A stretch of 64,000 nt of DNA, taken from Bacteroidales bacterium (GTDB lineage Bacteria; Bacteroidota; Bacteroidia; Bacteroidales; UBA932). Positions 47,552-56,162 of the stretch are shown here, piece by piece (position 1 is the stretch's first letter; each line of letters begins with the position of its first letter). The position numbers and the translations under genes are program-made. Location: assembly GCA_024398105.1 (NCBI GenBank), contig JAKSJP010000008.1:16232-80231 (forward strand), in the 5' to 3' direction. The notes beneath the pieces are model-generated. The model was not told where the DNA came from. It made no database searches and worked only from the letters and a program-made list of their open reading frames with translations.

Positions 47552-47581
47552 CCTGGTAAAGAAAATTTCTTCCCTGGTAAA
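47552..47581. repeat. Direct repeat of CCTGGTAAAGAA
   Basis: Copies at 47552 and 47573, 21 bp apart (two helical turns), in the gap after the anti-sigma gene. The same 9-mer CCTGGTAAA occurs as part of an inverted pair upstream of the ilv operon (10482). It may be a regulator site. Confidence 0.35.
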
Positions 47582-47619
47582 GAATCCTGAAAAAAGACAG
47601 CATTCATGAAATTGTGGCG

Positions 47620-47657
47620 AAAGCCCCGAGCCTGACGTAAAGGATTTCGGGGCTTTT
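47620..47657 (+). terminator. Terminator after the sigma/anti-sigma pair
   Basis: AAAGCCCCGA (47620-47629) with TCGGGGCTTTT (47647-47657) and an 17-base loop; T-rich end. It separates the pair from the next lipoprotein gene. Confidence 0.75.
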
Positions 47658-47690
47658 CCCATATATGCTTCCTTTGTCTGAAAAAACGAC

Positions 47691-48944
47691 ATGAGAAGCA
47701 CGACACTTTTGGCAGCGGTCCTCACCACCGCACTGCTCTGGATTTCCTGCGACAGGATTCCTGACAACCCGAACCACAGAAGACCCGACGACCCTGACCA
47801 CATCAGCCGTGACGAGGACTCCCCCTCGGCAAAGCGGGACACGACCGTCTACACGCTGGGCATCGAATATCCCGACAGCTACGACTGGCAGAGAGACACC
47901 GCCTACGGGAATGTATCCTGCAGGATCATCGTCTTTGCCGACCAGCGCAGGATACTCGAGGTCAATGCCGGCCCAGGGACCATCTTCAGAGCCGACCCTG
48001 ACATGCACAGGATATGGGACGGACACCTGTACTCCGACTTCTCCGACGGCCGGCAGACCATCTTCAGCATGGACGGCAAGGAAATCTTCCGCTACGACGG
48101 GAACGAGATGATCTGTGGGTTCATGGTACATGACGGCGCCGTCCATACCCTTGGGCAGAGCCGGTCGGGCAAGGGCTTTTCGTACAGGATAGACGGGGAA
48201 CTTATCTTTGCCGACAACAGAGGCTCACTTGTCGGCGACCCATACAGCACGCCGGTAGAGACAGGTACCATGTACCTTGACCAGGGCATGGTATGCTTCG
48301 GATACAGGACCGAGGAAGGCGGCCAGGCAAGATGGTACACAGTCAGGGACGGCAAGGCCGAGGCGGTCGACTGCGGGGTGAAGCTCAGCGATATCTTTGA
48401 CCTCAGGTATGTCGACGGCACTCTCCATGTCAGCGGGACTTCAGCCGCCTACGGAGGACGTGCCGTCCATGTCTGTGATGGCAGGGTCTACACATCCTGG
48501 AAAGACCCTGTCAGGGCTACGAGCTTCTGCCATATAGTCCCATCCGCTGGGAATATCTATCTTTACGAGGGACATATCAGGAACGACGGGACGAGCGAAA
48601 GCAGCCTTTGGAAAGACGGCGGAGGATCGGTCGTCACCTACGGTACCGACTACGCGGGATTCTGGATAAGCGACGGAAGGTATGCCTACATCACCAGGAA
48701 TGGCGGCAGGTTCCTCGGGACCGTGCGCTCCGGCGAAGGATACTGGTGGTTCAAGGACCAGCTGATGCTGATGTCCCACCAGTGTGTAAGATACGACGAA
48801 GGCGTCCTGCTGATCGCAGCGACGCCTGTCAGAAAGGACCTTAGTCCGATATTGTGGAAGAACGGCAGGAGCCTGGCGCTTACTCTGCACGGCTACCTTG
48901 CCGGAATCTGGCTCAGTCACAAGGAACAGCCTGCGGAAGACTAG
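47691..48944 (+). CDS. Lipoprotein of unknown function
   Basis: 417 residues. A lipoprotein signal is clear (MRSTTLLAAVLTTALLWISC, Cys at 20), followed by a low-complexity Asp/Arg/Pro stretch (RIPDNPNHRRPDDPDH). The rest is made of repeated short strand units with aromatic-Gly-Asp pairs (e.g. GHLYSDFSDGRQTIFSMDGKEIFRYDG), suggesting a beta-propeller. No family is recognised. The stop overlaps the trpA stop on the other strand (shared CTAG, 48941-48944). Confidence 0.6.
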   Translation: MRSTTLLAAVLTTALLWISCDRIPDNPNHRRPDDPDHISRDEDSPSAKRDTTVYTLGIEYPDSYDWQRDTAYGNVSCRIIVFADQRRILEVNAGPGTIFRADPDMHRIWDGHLYSDFSDGRQTIFSMDGKEIFRYDGNEMICGFMVHDGAVHTLGQSRSGKGFSYRIDGELIFADNRGSLVGDPYSTPVETGTMYLDQGMVCFGYRTEEGGQARWYTVRDGKAEAVDCGVKLSDIFDLRYVDGTLHVSGTSAAYGGRAVHVCDGRVYTSWKDPVRATSFCHIVPSAGNIYLYEGHIRNDGTSESSLWKDGGGSVVTYGTDYAGFWISDGRYAYITRNGGRFLGTVRSGEGYWWFKDQLMLMSHQCVRYDEGVLLIAATPVRKDLSPILWKNGRSLALTLHGYLAGIWLSHKEQPAED

Positions 48945-49717
48945 TCGTTGCCGAGAGCCTCGAGAAGCTTGTCGACAGCCTCAGCCGGGGTCGCTGAGCT
49001 CTCGAGGAGGCTCACGAACTTAGAGCCGACGATAGCGCCGGCAGCGTTGGCCTGCGCAGACTCGAGTGTCTGGCGGTTGCTGATTCCGAAGCCGATCATG
49101 CGCGGATTGCGCAGAGACATTGAGTTGACCTTGTTGAAATAGGCCTGCTTTGCCTGGTCGAATGACTTCTGGGCACCTGTGGTCGAAGCCGAAGACACCA
49201 TGTAGATGAAGCCGTCGGTGTGCTCGTCGATGAAATGTATCCTGTCCTCGCTGGTCTCAGGGGTGATCAGCATGATGACACGTAGGTCATACCTGTCAGC
49301 CACAGGCTTGAACTCCTCGATATAGTCCTTGAACGGAAGGTCCGGGATGATCACTCCGTCGATGCCGCACTCAGCGCACTTCTGGCAGAAAGCGTCGAAA
49401 CCGTAATGGATTATAGGATTGAGGTAGCCCATCATGATCAGCGGGATGCTGACGTCCTTACGGATATCCTTGAGCTGTTCGAAAAGGACCTTCAGGCTCA
49501 TTCCGTTGCGCAGGGACTTGGTGGCGGCTGCCTGGATGACAGGACCGTCGGCCATAGGATCGCTGAACGGGATGCCGATCTCGATCATGTCGATACCCTT
49601 TGCCTCGAGGGTACGGATCACGTCCGCCGTGCTCTCAAGAGTCGGAGCACCTGCGCAGAAATAGATCGAAAGGATATTGCTTCCCTTTGTCGCGAAAAGA
49701 TTGTTGATTCTGTTCAT
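48941..49717 (-). CDS. trpA: Tryptophan synthase alpha subunit
   Basis: 258 residues. The catalytic Glu is in DMIEIGIPFSDPMADGPVIQ and the second Asp in VIIPDLPFKDY. It cleaves indole-3-glycerol phosphate and passes indole to TrpB. It is the last gene of the trp operon and converges on the upstream lipoprotein gene. Confidence 0.95.
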   Translation of the reverse strand: MNRINNLFATKGSNILSIYFCAGAPTLESTADVIRTLEAKGIDMIEIGIPFSDPMADGPVIQAAATKSLRNGMSLKVLFEQLKDIRKDVSIPLIMMGYLNPIIHYGFDAFCQKCAECGIDGVIIPDLPFKDYIEEFKPVADRYDLRVIMLITPETSEDRIHFIDEHTDGFIYMVSSASTTGAQKSFDQAKQAYFNKVNSMSLRNPRMIGFGISNRQTLESAQANAAGAIVGSKFVSLLESSATPAEAVDKLLEALGND

Positions 49718-49732
49718 ATCTATTGTTGTTCT

Positions 49733-50377
49733 TTATCTTACATCGGCCACAAGGCCTAATTTTTCTCTCACAGCCAGGAGGAACTCCTTCAGTGCCTCGA
49801 CGTCCTTCATCGCAGGAGCCGTCTCGAAACACGAGTTCAGGTCAATTCCGTACCACAGCGGGTGCGAGAACTTCGACAAGGCATCCAGGCTGTCAGGTCC
49901 GATTCCGCCGCTCAGCAGGAATGGGATATGTCCATGGTACCCCTCGATCAGCTTCCAGTCGAAATTCTTACCGCTGCCCCCGTATCCAGGGGTCGGGGTG
50001 TCGAAAAGGAAACCGTCCACTACGCTCTCATATTCAAGGGCTTTCTCCAGATCGGCCTCGGACGATATGCTGAAAGCCTTGATCACGCAGACATCCGGGA
50101 CCTGTTCTGAGACCTCCTTGCAGAACTCAGGGCTCTCGTTGCCATGAAGCTGCACCAGACGGAGGCCGAAACGGGGTACCATGGTCCTGACATAGTCGAC
50201 CGTCGGGTTGACGAACACGCCGACCTTCGGGCAGGCGGGCAGGTAGGCAGGCGGCTCGGATCCGACGAATCTAGGGGACTTCCCGTAGAAGATGAAGCCC
50301 ATCCAGTCGACCAGGCCGGTCGCCTCGAGTGCGCGGATATTCTCCGGATCGCGCATTCCACAGATCTTGAACGTCAT
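49733..50377 (-). CDS. trpF: Phosphoribosylanthranilate isomerase
   Basis: 214 residues, TIM barrel with FKICGMRDPENI at the start (catalytic Cys) and RLVQLHGNE, LLSGGIGPDS later. It lies between trpC and trpA and overlaps trpC by 4 bases. Confidence 0.95.
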   Translation of the reverse strand: MTFKICGMRDPENIRALEATGLVDWMGFIFYGKSPRFVGSEPPAYLPACPKVGVFVNPTVDYVRTMVPRFGLRLVQLHGNESPEFCKEVSEQVPDVCVIKAFSISSEADLEKALEYESVVDGFLFDTPTPGYGGSGKNFDWKLIEGYHGHIPFLLSGGIGPDSLDALSKFSHPLWYGIDLNSCFETAPAMKDVEALKEFLLAVREKLGLVADVR

Positions 50378-51180
50378 TTCTTCAAAGCCTCTATGAATCT
50401 TGCGAGAGCCTCGCCCGGATTCTGTTCCTTCATGAATGTCTCACCTATGAGGAATCCTCGGTAGCCGACTTCGCGCAGGCTCTTAACCGTGTCAGGCGAG
50501 GAGATTCCGCTCTCGGACACGAGCACGGTACCCATAGGAAGCCTTTCGGCTATGTCAAAGGAGCGCTGCACGTCGGTATGGAAGGTTCCGAGGTTGCGGT
50601 TGTTGACACCGACCATGTCGACCTCATCGCTGTACCAGTCAAGCTCCTGTTCGCTGTGGACCTCGAGGAGGACCTGGAGCCTCAGGTCATGGGCTCTGCG
50701 CAGGAGATCCCTGCATTCGTCCTTGCGAAGGTCTGCCGCGATGAGAAGCACTGCATCCGCCCCTATCAGGCGGGCCTGGAAGAGCTGGTACTCATCGACT
50801 ATGAAGTCCTTGCGGAGAATCGGGACATCGACCAGAGGGCGCATCCTCGTGATGAATTCCTGGCTGCCCCCGAAGTATGGCTCATCGGTCAGGATGGAGA
50901 GCGCTGAAGCGCCGTTTGCCGCATAGAACGGAACGACATCCTCTGGCTGGGCATCCGCATGGATCCATCCCTTCGAAGGGGACTTGCGCTTGAACTCAGC
51001 GATGATGCCTGAATCCGAAGATGCAAGGGACTGCTTCATCGAGCGTATCTTCAGCGGAGCTTCGCGCTCCTCCATCATTGCCTCAACCTGACGGTAGAGC
51101 ACTGACGGAGCGACTGCCTCCTTCTGCCTTGCGACCTCGATGCGTTTCGCAGCTACTATTTCTTCAAGGATGTCTTTCAT
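50374..51180 (-). CDS. trpC: Indole-3-glycerol-phosphate synthase
   Basis: 268 residues. Conserved elements are EIVAAKRIEVA, IIAEFKRKSPSKG (catalytic Lys) and VSESGISSPDTV. Its start overlaps the trpD stop by one base. It is a separate protein, not fused to TrpF as in enterics. Confidence 0.95.
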   Translation of the reverse strand: MKDILEEIVAAKRIEVARQKEAVAPSVLYRQVEAMMEEREAPLKIRSMKQSLASSDSGIIAEFKRKSPSKGWIHADAQPEDVVPFYAANGASALSILTDEPYFGGSQEFITRMRPLVDVPILRKDFIVDEYQLFQARLIGADAVLLIAADLRKDECRDLLRRAHDLRLQVLLEVHSEQELDWYSDEVDMVGVNNRNLGTFHTDVQRSFDIAERLPMGTVLVSESGISSPDTVKSLREVGYRGFLIGETFMKEQNPGEALARFIEALKK

Positions 51181-52175
51181 CAGCCGTTGATCTCAAGATA
51201 TTTCTTAAATGCGGCAAGGGCCTTTCCGCTGTCGAGCGACTCGCGTGCCATAGCGATTGACTCCTCGATAGACTTGTTGCGGTCGAGCACTGCGATACCG
51301 CAGGCAGCGTTTGCAAGGATGACGTTCTTCTGAGCCTCGGTAGAGGTTCCTTCGAGGACTGAATCGAATATCTTCATCGCGTCCGCTGCGGTCTCGCCGC
51401 CATAGATGTCCTTAGGGTCCACATAGTTGAAGCCCATGTCCTTAGGCGTAAATACCTTCTCGAAATCGTTGGTCACGAGCTTGAATCCGCTGGTGAGCGA
51501 GATCTCGTCGTAGCCGTCGTAGCTGGTGATCACTCCGAAATTGTCGCCGATCTTCTGATGTGCGCTGACATAGAGACGGAGCTGTGACTGGTTCGCCGTA
51601 CCGTGGAGGGAGTTCTTCGGATGGCAAGGGTTGACCAGCGGTCCGAGAAGATTGAAGCAGGTCGGAACGCCGAGCGCCCTTCTGGTAGGTCCCACGAACT
51701 TCATTCCATACGCGAAGAGCGGAGCATGGAAGTAGCAGATGCCGGCCTCGTCAAGGCTGCGGCGGAGGATGTCAGGATCGTCGGTGAACCTGGCACCATG
51801 GCCCTGAAGCACATTTGAAGCTCCGCTGACAGAGGTGCTGCCGCCGTTTCCGTGCTTTGTGACCTTATAGCCTGCGCCTGCGATCACGAAAGACGAACAG
51901 GTCGAGATGTTGAAGGTGTTCTTGCCGTCGCCGCCTGTTCCGACTATGTCGAGAGTGTTGTATTCGCTGAAATCTATGTACTTGCCGGTCTCGAGAAGTC
52001 CGTCCCTGAAGCCGAGGAGCTCGTCGACTGTCACTCCACGTGTCTGGAGCGCCATGAGGAGAGCCGCGATCTGGCTTTCATTGTACTTTTCCTGAGTGAT
52101 GCCGAGCAGGATCGTGTGAGTATCCTCACGGGTCAGGATCTCGCCTGCGATAAGTCTGTTGAGATAAGCTTTCAT
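51180..52175 (-). CDS. trpD: Anthranilate phosphoribosyltransferase
   Basis: 331 residues, with the PRPP-binding VGTGGDGKNTFNIST and KHGNGGSTSVSGASNVL segments. It transfers phosphoribose to anthranilate. It follows trpG by 22 bases and is not fused to it. Confidence 0.96.
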   Translation of the reverse strand: MKAYLNRLIAGEILTREDTHTILLGITQEKYNESQIAALLMALQTRGVTVDELLGFRDGLLETGKYIDFSEYNTLDIVGTGGDGKNTFNISTCSSFVIAGAGYKVTKHGNGGSTSVSGASNVLQGHGARFTDDPDILRRSLDEAGICYFHAPLFAYGMKFVGPTRRALGVPTCFNLLGPLVNPCHPKNSLHGTANQSQLRLYVSAHQKIGDNFGVITSYDGYDEISLTSGFKLVTNDFEKVFTPKDMGFNYVDPKDIYGGETAADAMKIFDSVLEGTSTEAQKNVILANAACGIAVLDRNKSIEESIAMARESLDSGKALAAFKKYLEING

Positions 52176-52197
52176 ATCTATCTGTTCTGTTTTTCAA

Positions 52198-52764
52198 TTA
52201 ATTATCAAGCCAGTTGGCTACCATTGCCTTGCCTTCTGGGGTAAGGACCGACTCGGGATGGAACTGCACGCCGCGTATGTCCATGGTACGGTGTCTCAGC
52301 GCCATCACCTGGCCTTCGTCGCTTGTCGCCAGGATCTCGAGACAGTCAGGGAAATCCTTAGTGTCGACCACCCATGAATGGTATCTGCCGACCTCGATGG
52401 TCTGGGGAAGACCCTCGAAGATATAGTCGTCCTTCTGGATGGTCGCAGGGGTCTGGACTCCATGGAACACCTCTCCGATGTTGGTGAGAGTGCCGCCGAA
52501 GGACTCGCCTATCGCCTGTTCTCCGAGGCATACGCCGAGAATAGGCGTCCTGCCGGCATATTCCTTTATGACATCCATCAGAAGGCCTGCCTCGGACGGG
52601 ATGCCCGGACCTGGACTGAGGATGATCTTGTCGAAAGGCTCAAGGTCTGAGAGCTCGAACTGGTCGTTACGATAGACCGTTATCTGTGCGCCGAGTTCCT
52701 TCACCAGATGTACGAGGTTGTATGTGAAGGAATCGTAGTTGTCGATTATCACTATCTTTTTCAT
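52198..52764 (-). CDS. trpG: Anthranilate synthase glutaminase subunit
   Basis: 188 residues, class I glutamine amidotransferase: nucleophile Cys in LGVCLGEQAIGESF, His-Glu in VQFHPESVLT. It supplies ammonia to TrpE and overlaps trpE by 4 bases. Confidence 0.95.
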   Translation of the reverse strand: MKKIVIIDNYDSFTYNLVHLVKELGAQITVYRNDQFELSDLEPFDKIILSPGPGIPSEAGLLMDVIKEYAGRTPILGVCLGEQAIGESFGGTLTNIGEVFHGVQTPATIQKDDYIFEGLPQTIEVGRYHSWVVDTKDFPDCLEILATSDEGQVMALRHRTMDIRGVQFHPESVLTPEGKAMVANWLDN

Positions 52765-54158
52765 AACGATGCAGCTGTTTCGATAGCCCTGCGCAGTGCG
52801 CCGAGCTTGTTGTTCACTTCCTGAAGTTCATACTCCTCGTCGCTCTTGGCGACGATACCGCCGCCGGCCTGGAACCAGAGCTCGTTGTTACGGCTCACGA
52901 AGGTACGGATCGTGATCGCCTGGTTGAGCGAACCGTTGAAGCCTATGAAGCCGATGCAGCCGCCGTAGGCTCCTCTGTTGTGTGGCTCGTACTCGCTGAT
53001 GAGCTGCATCGCCCTTACCTTAGGTGCGCCTGAGAGGGTTCCTGCAGGGAAGGTGTCGATGAATGACTTCACAGGATCGGCACCCTCGTCAAGCTCACCG
53101 CTGACGCGGCTGACGAGATGGATGACGTGGCTGTAGTACTGGAGCTCCTTGTAGAACTCGACCTTGACATCGTGGCAATTACGGCTGAGGTCGTTGCGGG
53201 CGAGGTCCACGAGCATCACATGCTCCGCGTTCTCCTTCGGGTCGTTGCGCAGATACTCCGCGTTGCGTGCATCCTGCTCGGCGTTCCCGGTACGCCTGGT
53301 CGTTCCTGCGATAGGATCGATGTAGGCTCTCCTGCCCTCGATGCGGCAGTGGGTCTCCGGAGATGATCCGAAGATACGGAAGCCTCCGAAGTCGAAATAG
53401 AAGAGATATGGCGACGGGTTGATGCTCCTGAGGGCTCTGTAGAGCTTGAAGTCGTCACCCTCGTATTTCTGCACGAAGCGGCGGCTGAGCACGATCTGGA
53501 ATACATCACCCCTCTTGCAGTGGGCGATGCCGCGACGGATGTTAGCCTTGTGCTCCTCGTCTGTGAGAGGGCTGGTGTATGTACCTATTGGCCTGAAGTC
53601 GTATGTCGCTGAGACAGGACGTGCGATCTGCCTCTCGATCTTCTCGAGTGAAGGCTGCTCTCCAACGCCGACCATCTCAATCAAAGTAAGCGAGTTGTTG
53701 AAATGGTCGAACATTATGACATACCTGTAGAGTATGTAGAGAAGGTCAGGAGCGTCGTTCTTCTCCTGGGTCTCGTCCTTTACGGCGATGTTCTCGAAGT
53801 AGCGTACGGCGTTGAAGGTAGTGTAGCCGTAGAGTCCGCAGTACTGCGAGTTCTCGCCCTGGACGTCGAAGCTGTGGAGGAACTCGTTGACAGCCATGTC
53901 GACAGTGTAGTCACGGCCGACCGGATGCTCTACGACGGAGCCGTCGGGATACTGCAGGGTCGCGGTACCATGGCCCACGCTTACATGGGCGATAGGCTCG
54001 ACTCCTATGAAGGAGCGGCCGTTCTCTCCGCCGTGGTAGTCGGAAGACTCCATCAGCGCGCTCTGAGGGAACATGTCCCTGATCTTCAGGTACGCGCTGA
54101 CCGGTGTGTAGAGGTCACCGAGAATCTTCCTGGAATTTGTTAAGTATGTATATTTCAT
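52761..54158 (-). CDS. trpE: Anthranilate synthase component I
   Basis: 465 residues, chorismate-utilising fold. Motifs are IAGTTRRTGNAEQDARN, LVDLARNDLSRNC and PAGTLSGAPKVRAMQLI. It turns chorismate into anthranilate with TrpG. Usual feedback target of tryptophan. It starts 8 bases after trpB. Confidence 0.95.
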   Translation of the reverse strand: MKYTYLTNSRKILGDLYTPVSAYLKIRDMFPQSALMESSDYHGGENGRSFIGVEPIAHVSVGHGTATLQYPDGSVVEHPVGRDYTVDMAVNEFLHSFDVQGENSQYCGLYGYTTFNAVRYFENIAVKDETQEKNDAPDLLYILYRYVIMFDHFNNSLTLIEMVGVGEQPSLEKIERQIARPVSATYDFRPIGTYTSPLTDEEHKANIRRGIAHCKRGDVFQIVLSRRFVQKYEGDDFKLYRALRSINPSPYLFYFDFGGFRIFGSSPETHCRIEGRRAYIDPIAGTTRRTGNAEQDARNAEYLRNDPKENAEHVMLVDLARNDLSRNCHDVKVEFYKELQYYSHVIHLVSRVSGELDEGADPVKSFIDTFPAGTLSGAPKVRAMQLISEYEPHNRGAYGGCIGFIGFNGSLNQAITIRTFVSRNNELWFQAGGGIVAKSDEEYELQEVNNKLGALRRAIETAASL

Positions 54159-54166
54159 GGGGAATG

Positions 54167-55372
54167 CTAGTCTAAGATTCCTGGGTCGTCCTTATGGGCG
54201 AGATATGTGTCAAGGTCCTTGTCGCCGCGGCCGGATACAGTCAGCACGACCACATCCTCAGGTTTAAGCTGGCCCTTGAGGTGAGGAAGCGCGCCGAGGG
54301 CATGGGCCGACTCGAGAGCGGGGATGATTCCCTCGAGGCGTGTGAGCTCGAATGCGGCACGGAGAGCCTCATCGTCATTGATAGGAAGGACTGTAGCGCG
54401 GTGCTGCTGTGCCATGTTGGCGTGGAGAGGGCCTACTCCCGGATAGTCAAGACCTGCGGAGATCGAGTATGGCTCGATGATCTGGCCGTCCTCAGTCTGC
54501 ATGACGAGCGAGCGGCTTCCGTGGAGGATTCCGAGGGTTCCCGCAGCGATCGTGGCTGCTGTAAGACCTGAGTCCACACCCTTTCCACCAGCCTCTGCAA
54601 GCACTATCTTGACGCGGAGGTCATCGACATAATGATATACTGTACCGCCGGCATTCGAACCGCCGCCTACGCAGGCCACGAGATAGTCAGGATAGTCTCT
54701 TCCCTCCTTCTCCATCAGCTGCCACTTGATCTCCTTGGAGATGACGCTCTGGAGCCTTGCCACCATGTCCGGATATGGGTGAGGACCCACTGTAGAACCG
54801 ATGATGTAGAATGTATCGGCAGGATGGCAGCACCAGTCGCGGATAGCCTCGTTGGTCGCATCCTTCAGGGTCATGTTACCGCTCTCAACCGGGAATACCT
54901 CCGCTCCGAGCATCTTCATACGCTCGACGTTGACGTGCTGGCGCTTCACATCGGTCGCACCCATGTAGACGCGGCACGGCATGTTCATGAGGGCACATAC
55001 GGTCGCAGTTGCGACACCATGCTGACCTGCGCCGGTCTCTGCGATGATGCGGGTCTTGCCCATCTTCTTCGCAAGAAGGATCTGGCCTATCGCATTGTTG
55101 ATCTTGTGTGCACCGGTGTGGTTGAGGTCCTCGCGCTTGAGATACAGCTTGCAGCCGTACTTCTCGCTCATGCGCTTGGAGAAGTAAAGAGGTGACGGTC
55201 TTCCGACGTAGTCCCTGAGAAGGTCGTTGTACTCCTTCTTGAACTCCTCGCTCTCGATGATAGGGAGATATGCCTTCTTCAGGTCCTCGACGCATTTATA
55301 GAGGATCTCAGGCACGTATGCTCCGCCGAACTCGCCGTAGAAGCCGTTTTCATCTACCAGAAAAGATTTCAT
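54167..55372 (-). CDS. trpB: Tryptophan synthase beta subunit
   Basis: 401 residues, with the PLP lysine in [13 protein letters not shown] and the PLP phosphate loop GGGSNAGG. It is first in the operon, 28 bases after the attenuator T-run. The order trpB-E-G-D-C-F-A is typical for Bacteroidota. Confidence 0.96.
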   Translation of the reverse strand: MKSFLVDENGFYGEFGGAYVPEILYKCVEDLKKAYLPIIESEEFKKEYNDLLRDYVGRPSPLYFSKRMSEKYGCKLYLKREDLNHTGAHKINNAIGQILLAKKMGKTRIIAETGAGQHGVATATVCALMNMPCRVYMGATDVKRQHVNVERMKMLGAEVFPVESGNMTLKDATNEAIRDWCCHPADTFYIIGSTVGPHPYPDMVARLQSVISKEIKWQLMEKEGRDYPDYLVACVGGGSNAGGTVYHYVDDLRVKIVLAEAGGKGVDSGLTAATIAAGTLGILHGSRSLVMQTEDGQIIEPYSISAGLDYPGVGPLHANMAQQHRATVLPINDDEALRAAFELTRLEGIIPALESAHALGALPHLKGQLKPEDVVVLTVSGRGDKDLDTYLAHKDDPGILD

Positions 55373-55399
55373 GTCTATTGTGTTGTTTCGTTATTGCTC

Positions 55400-55441
55400 A
55401 AAAAAAGAAGGAATCTGTGAGTCGTGCCCGCAGATTCCTTC
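55400..55441 (-). terminator. trp attenuator terminator
   Basis: On the minus strand GAAGGAATCTG pairs perfectly with CAGATTCCTTC (11 bp) and is followed by seven Ts. Its loop has CACGACT (plus 55420-55426), complementary to AGTCGTG around the leader peptide stop (plus 55488-55494), with weaker extra pairing of TTTTC with GAAGG. That pairing would be the antiterminator. Confidence 0.8.
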
Positions 55442-55486
55442 GTACTTTCTATATCCTTTCTATTCTTCATTGTACGCCGAAAAGCC

Positions 55487-55543
55487 TCACGACTGTGTAT
55501 GTCTTGAGTGCCAGCGCCACCAGAAGAAAGAATTGTTTGCCAT
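55487..55543 (-). CDS. trpL: Tryptophan leader peptide
   Basis: An 18-codon gene: MANNSFFWWRWHSRHTQS then TGA. Three Trp codons (UGG UGG CGC UGG) lie at positions 8, 9 and 11, and the stop is followed by a terminator hairpin and trpB. A promoter (TTG, 18 bases, TATATTTG) is 20 bases upstream. A ribosome stalled at the Trp codons would leave the region around the stop free to pair with the terminator loop. Confidence 0.88.
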   Translation of the reverse strand: MANNSFFWWRWHSRHTQS

Positions 55544-55562
55544 TTGTGTTGTTTTACGTTTT

Positions 55563-55591
55563 CAAATATAGCGATAATTCTGAAAAAGCAA
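55563..55591 (-). promoter_or_regulatory. Promoter of the trp operon
   Basis: On the minus strand TTG (55591-55589), 18 bases, TATATTTG (55570-55563): a good -33/-7 pair. The leader peptide ATG is 20 bases downstream. It sits in the 3' tail region after nrdG. Confidence 0.7.
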
Positions 55592-55607
55592 GTGCCTGAT
55601 CGGGAAT

Positions 55608-56114
55608 TTATTTTATTCCGACAATCGGAACCGTTCCGGGAATGCTGTCGTCCGGCTGCTCGCCATGGAGATAGATTATCCTCTGGTTCGAGCTGCCTCG
55701 GAACAGGAGCTGCGTGTCTCGGAGCTCCATCTTGAAAGGACCGTCCACGATGACGTCGAGGTATGGCAGGATCATGGAGAGTCGCTCGTCTGCAAGTATC
55801 TCTTCGTAGGTGAAGCCTGTCCAGCACCAGATTGTCTTGCCGGTCTCTTCCTTGATGCGGCGCGCAAGCTCGGTGAAGGCCTCCACCTGGTAGAGAGGAT
55901 CGCCTCCGGAGAATGAGACGTTGCTCATCTCGTCGGCCTTGATGACGTCAAGGATTTCCTGCACGTCCACCCAGTGGCCGTTCTTCCTGTCCCATGACTG
56001 AGGATTATGGCAGCCCGGGCAATGGTGCTCGCATCCCGCACAGTAGATCGCCGTGCGGAAGCCAGGGCCGTCGGCCATGGTCTGCTCAAGTATGTCCAGT
56101 ATACAGATCTGCAT
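55608..56114 (-). CDS. nrdG: Anaerobic ribonucleotide reductase activating protein
   Basis: 168 residues, radical SAM. The cluster motif is CEHHCPGC (CX3CX2C), and FSGGDPLYQ is the SAM-binding GGE-like segment. It activates the class III ribonucleotide reductase NrdD in anaerobes; nrdD is not in the window. A -7 box almost touching the ATG (56119-56126) implies a leaderless or nearly leaderless mRNA. Confidence 0.92.
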   Translation of the reverse strand: MQICILDILEQTMADGPGFRTAIYCAGCEHHCPGCHNPQSWDRKNGHWVDVQEILDVIKADEMSNVSFSGGDPLYQVEAFTELARRIKEETGKTIWCWTGFTYEEILADERLSMILPYLDVIVDGPFKMELRDTQLLFRGSSNQRIIYLHGEQPDDSIPGTVPIVGIK

Positions 56115-56118
56115 GGAG

Positions 56119-56126
56119 CAAAGATA
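56119..56126 (-). promoter_or_regulatory. -7 box of nrdG
   Basis: TATCTTTG on the minus strand, ending 5 bases before the ATG at 56114. Transcription would begin at or near the start codon. Confidence 0.5.
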
Positions 56127-56139
56127 AGGTAATTTTGCT

Positions 56140-56147
56140 TATATTTG
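56140..56147 (+). promoter_or_regulatory. -7 box of the DUF3857 gene pair
   Basis: TATATTTG, 15 bases before the ATG at 56163, divergent from the nrdG promoter. Confidence 0.55.
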
Positions 56148-56162
56148 GAAAAACTGTCAACC

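Noticed and set aside
49677-50147. Plus frame crossing the trpA-trpF gap
   Set aside because: No motif; both trp genes are certain in the opposite direction.
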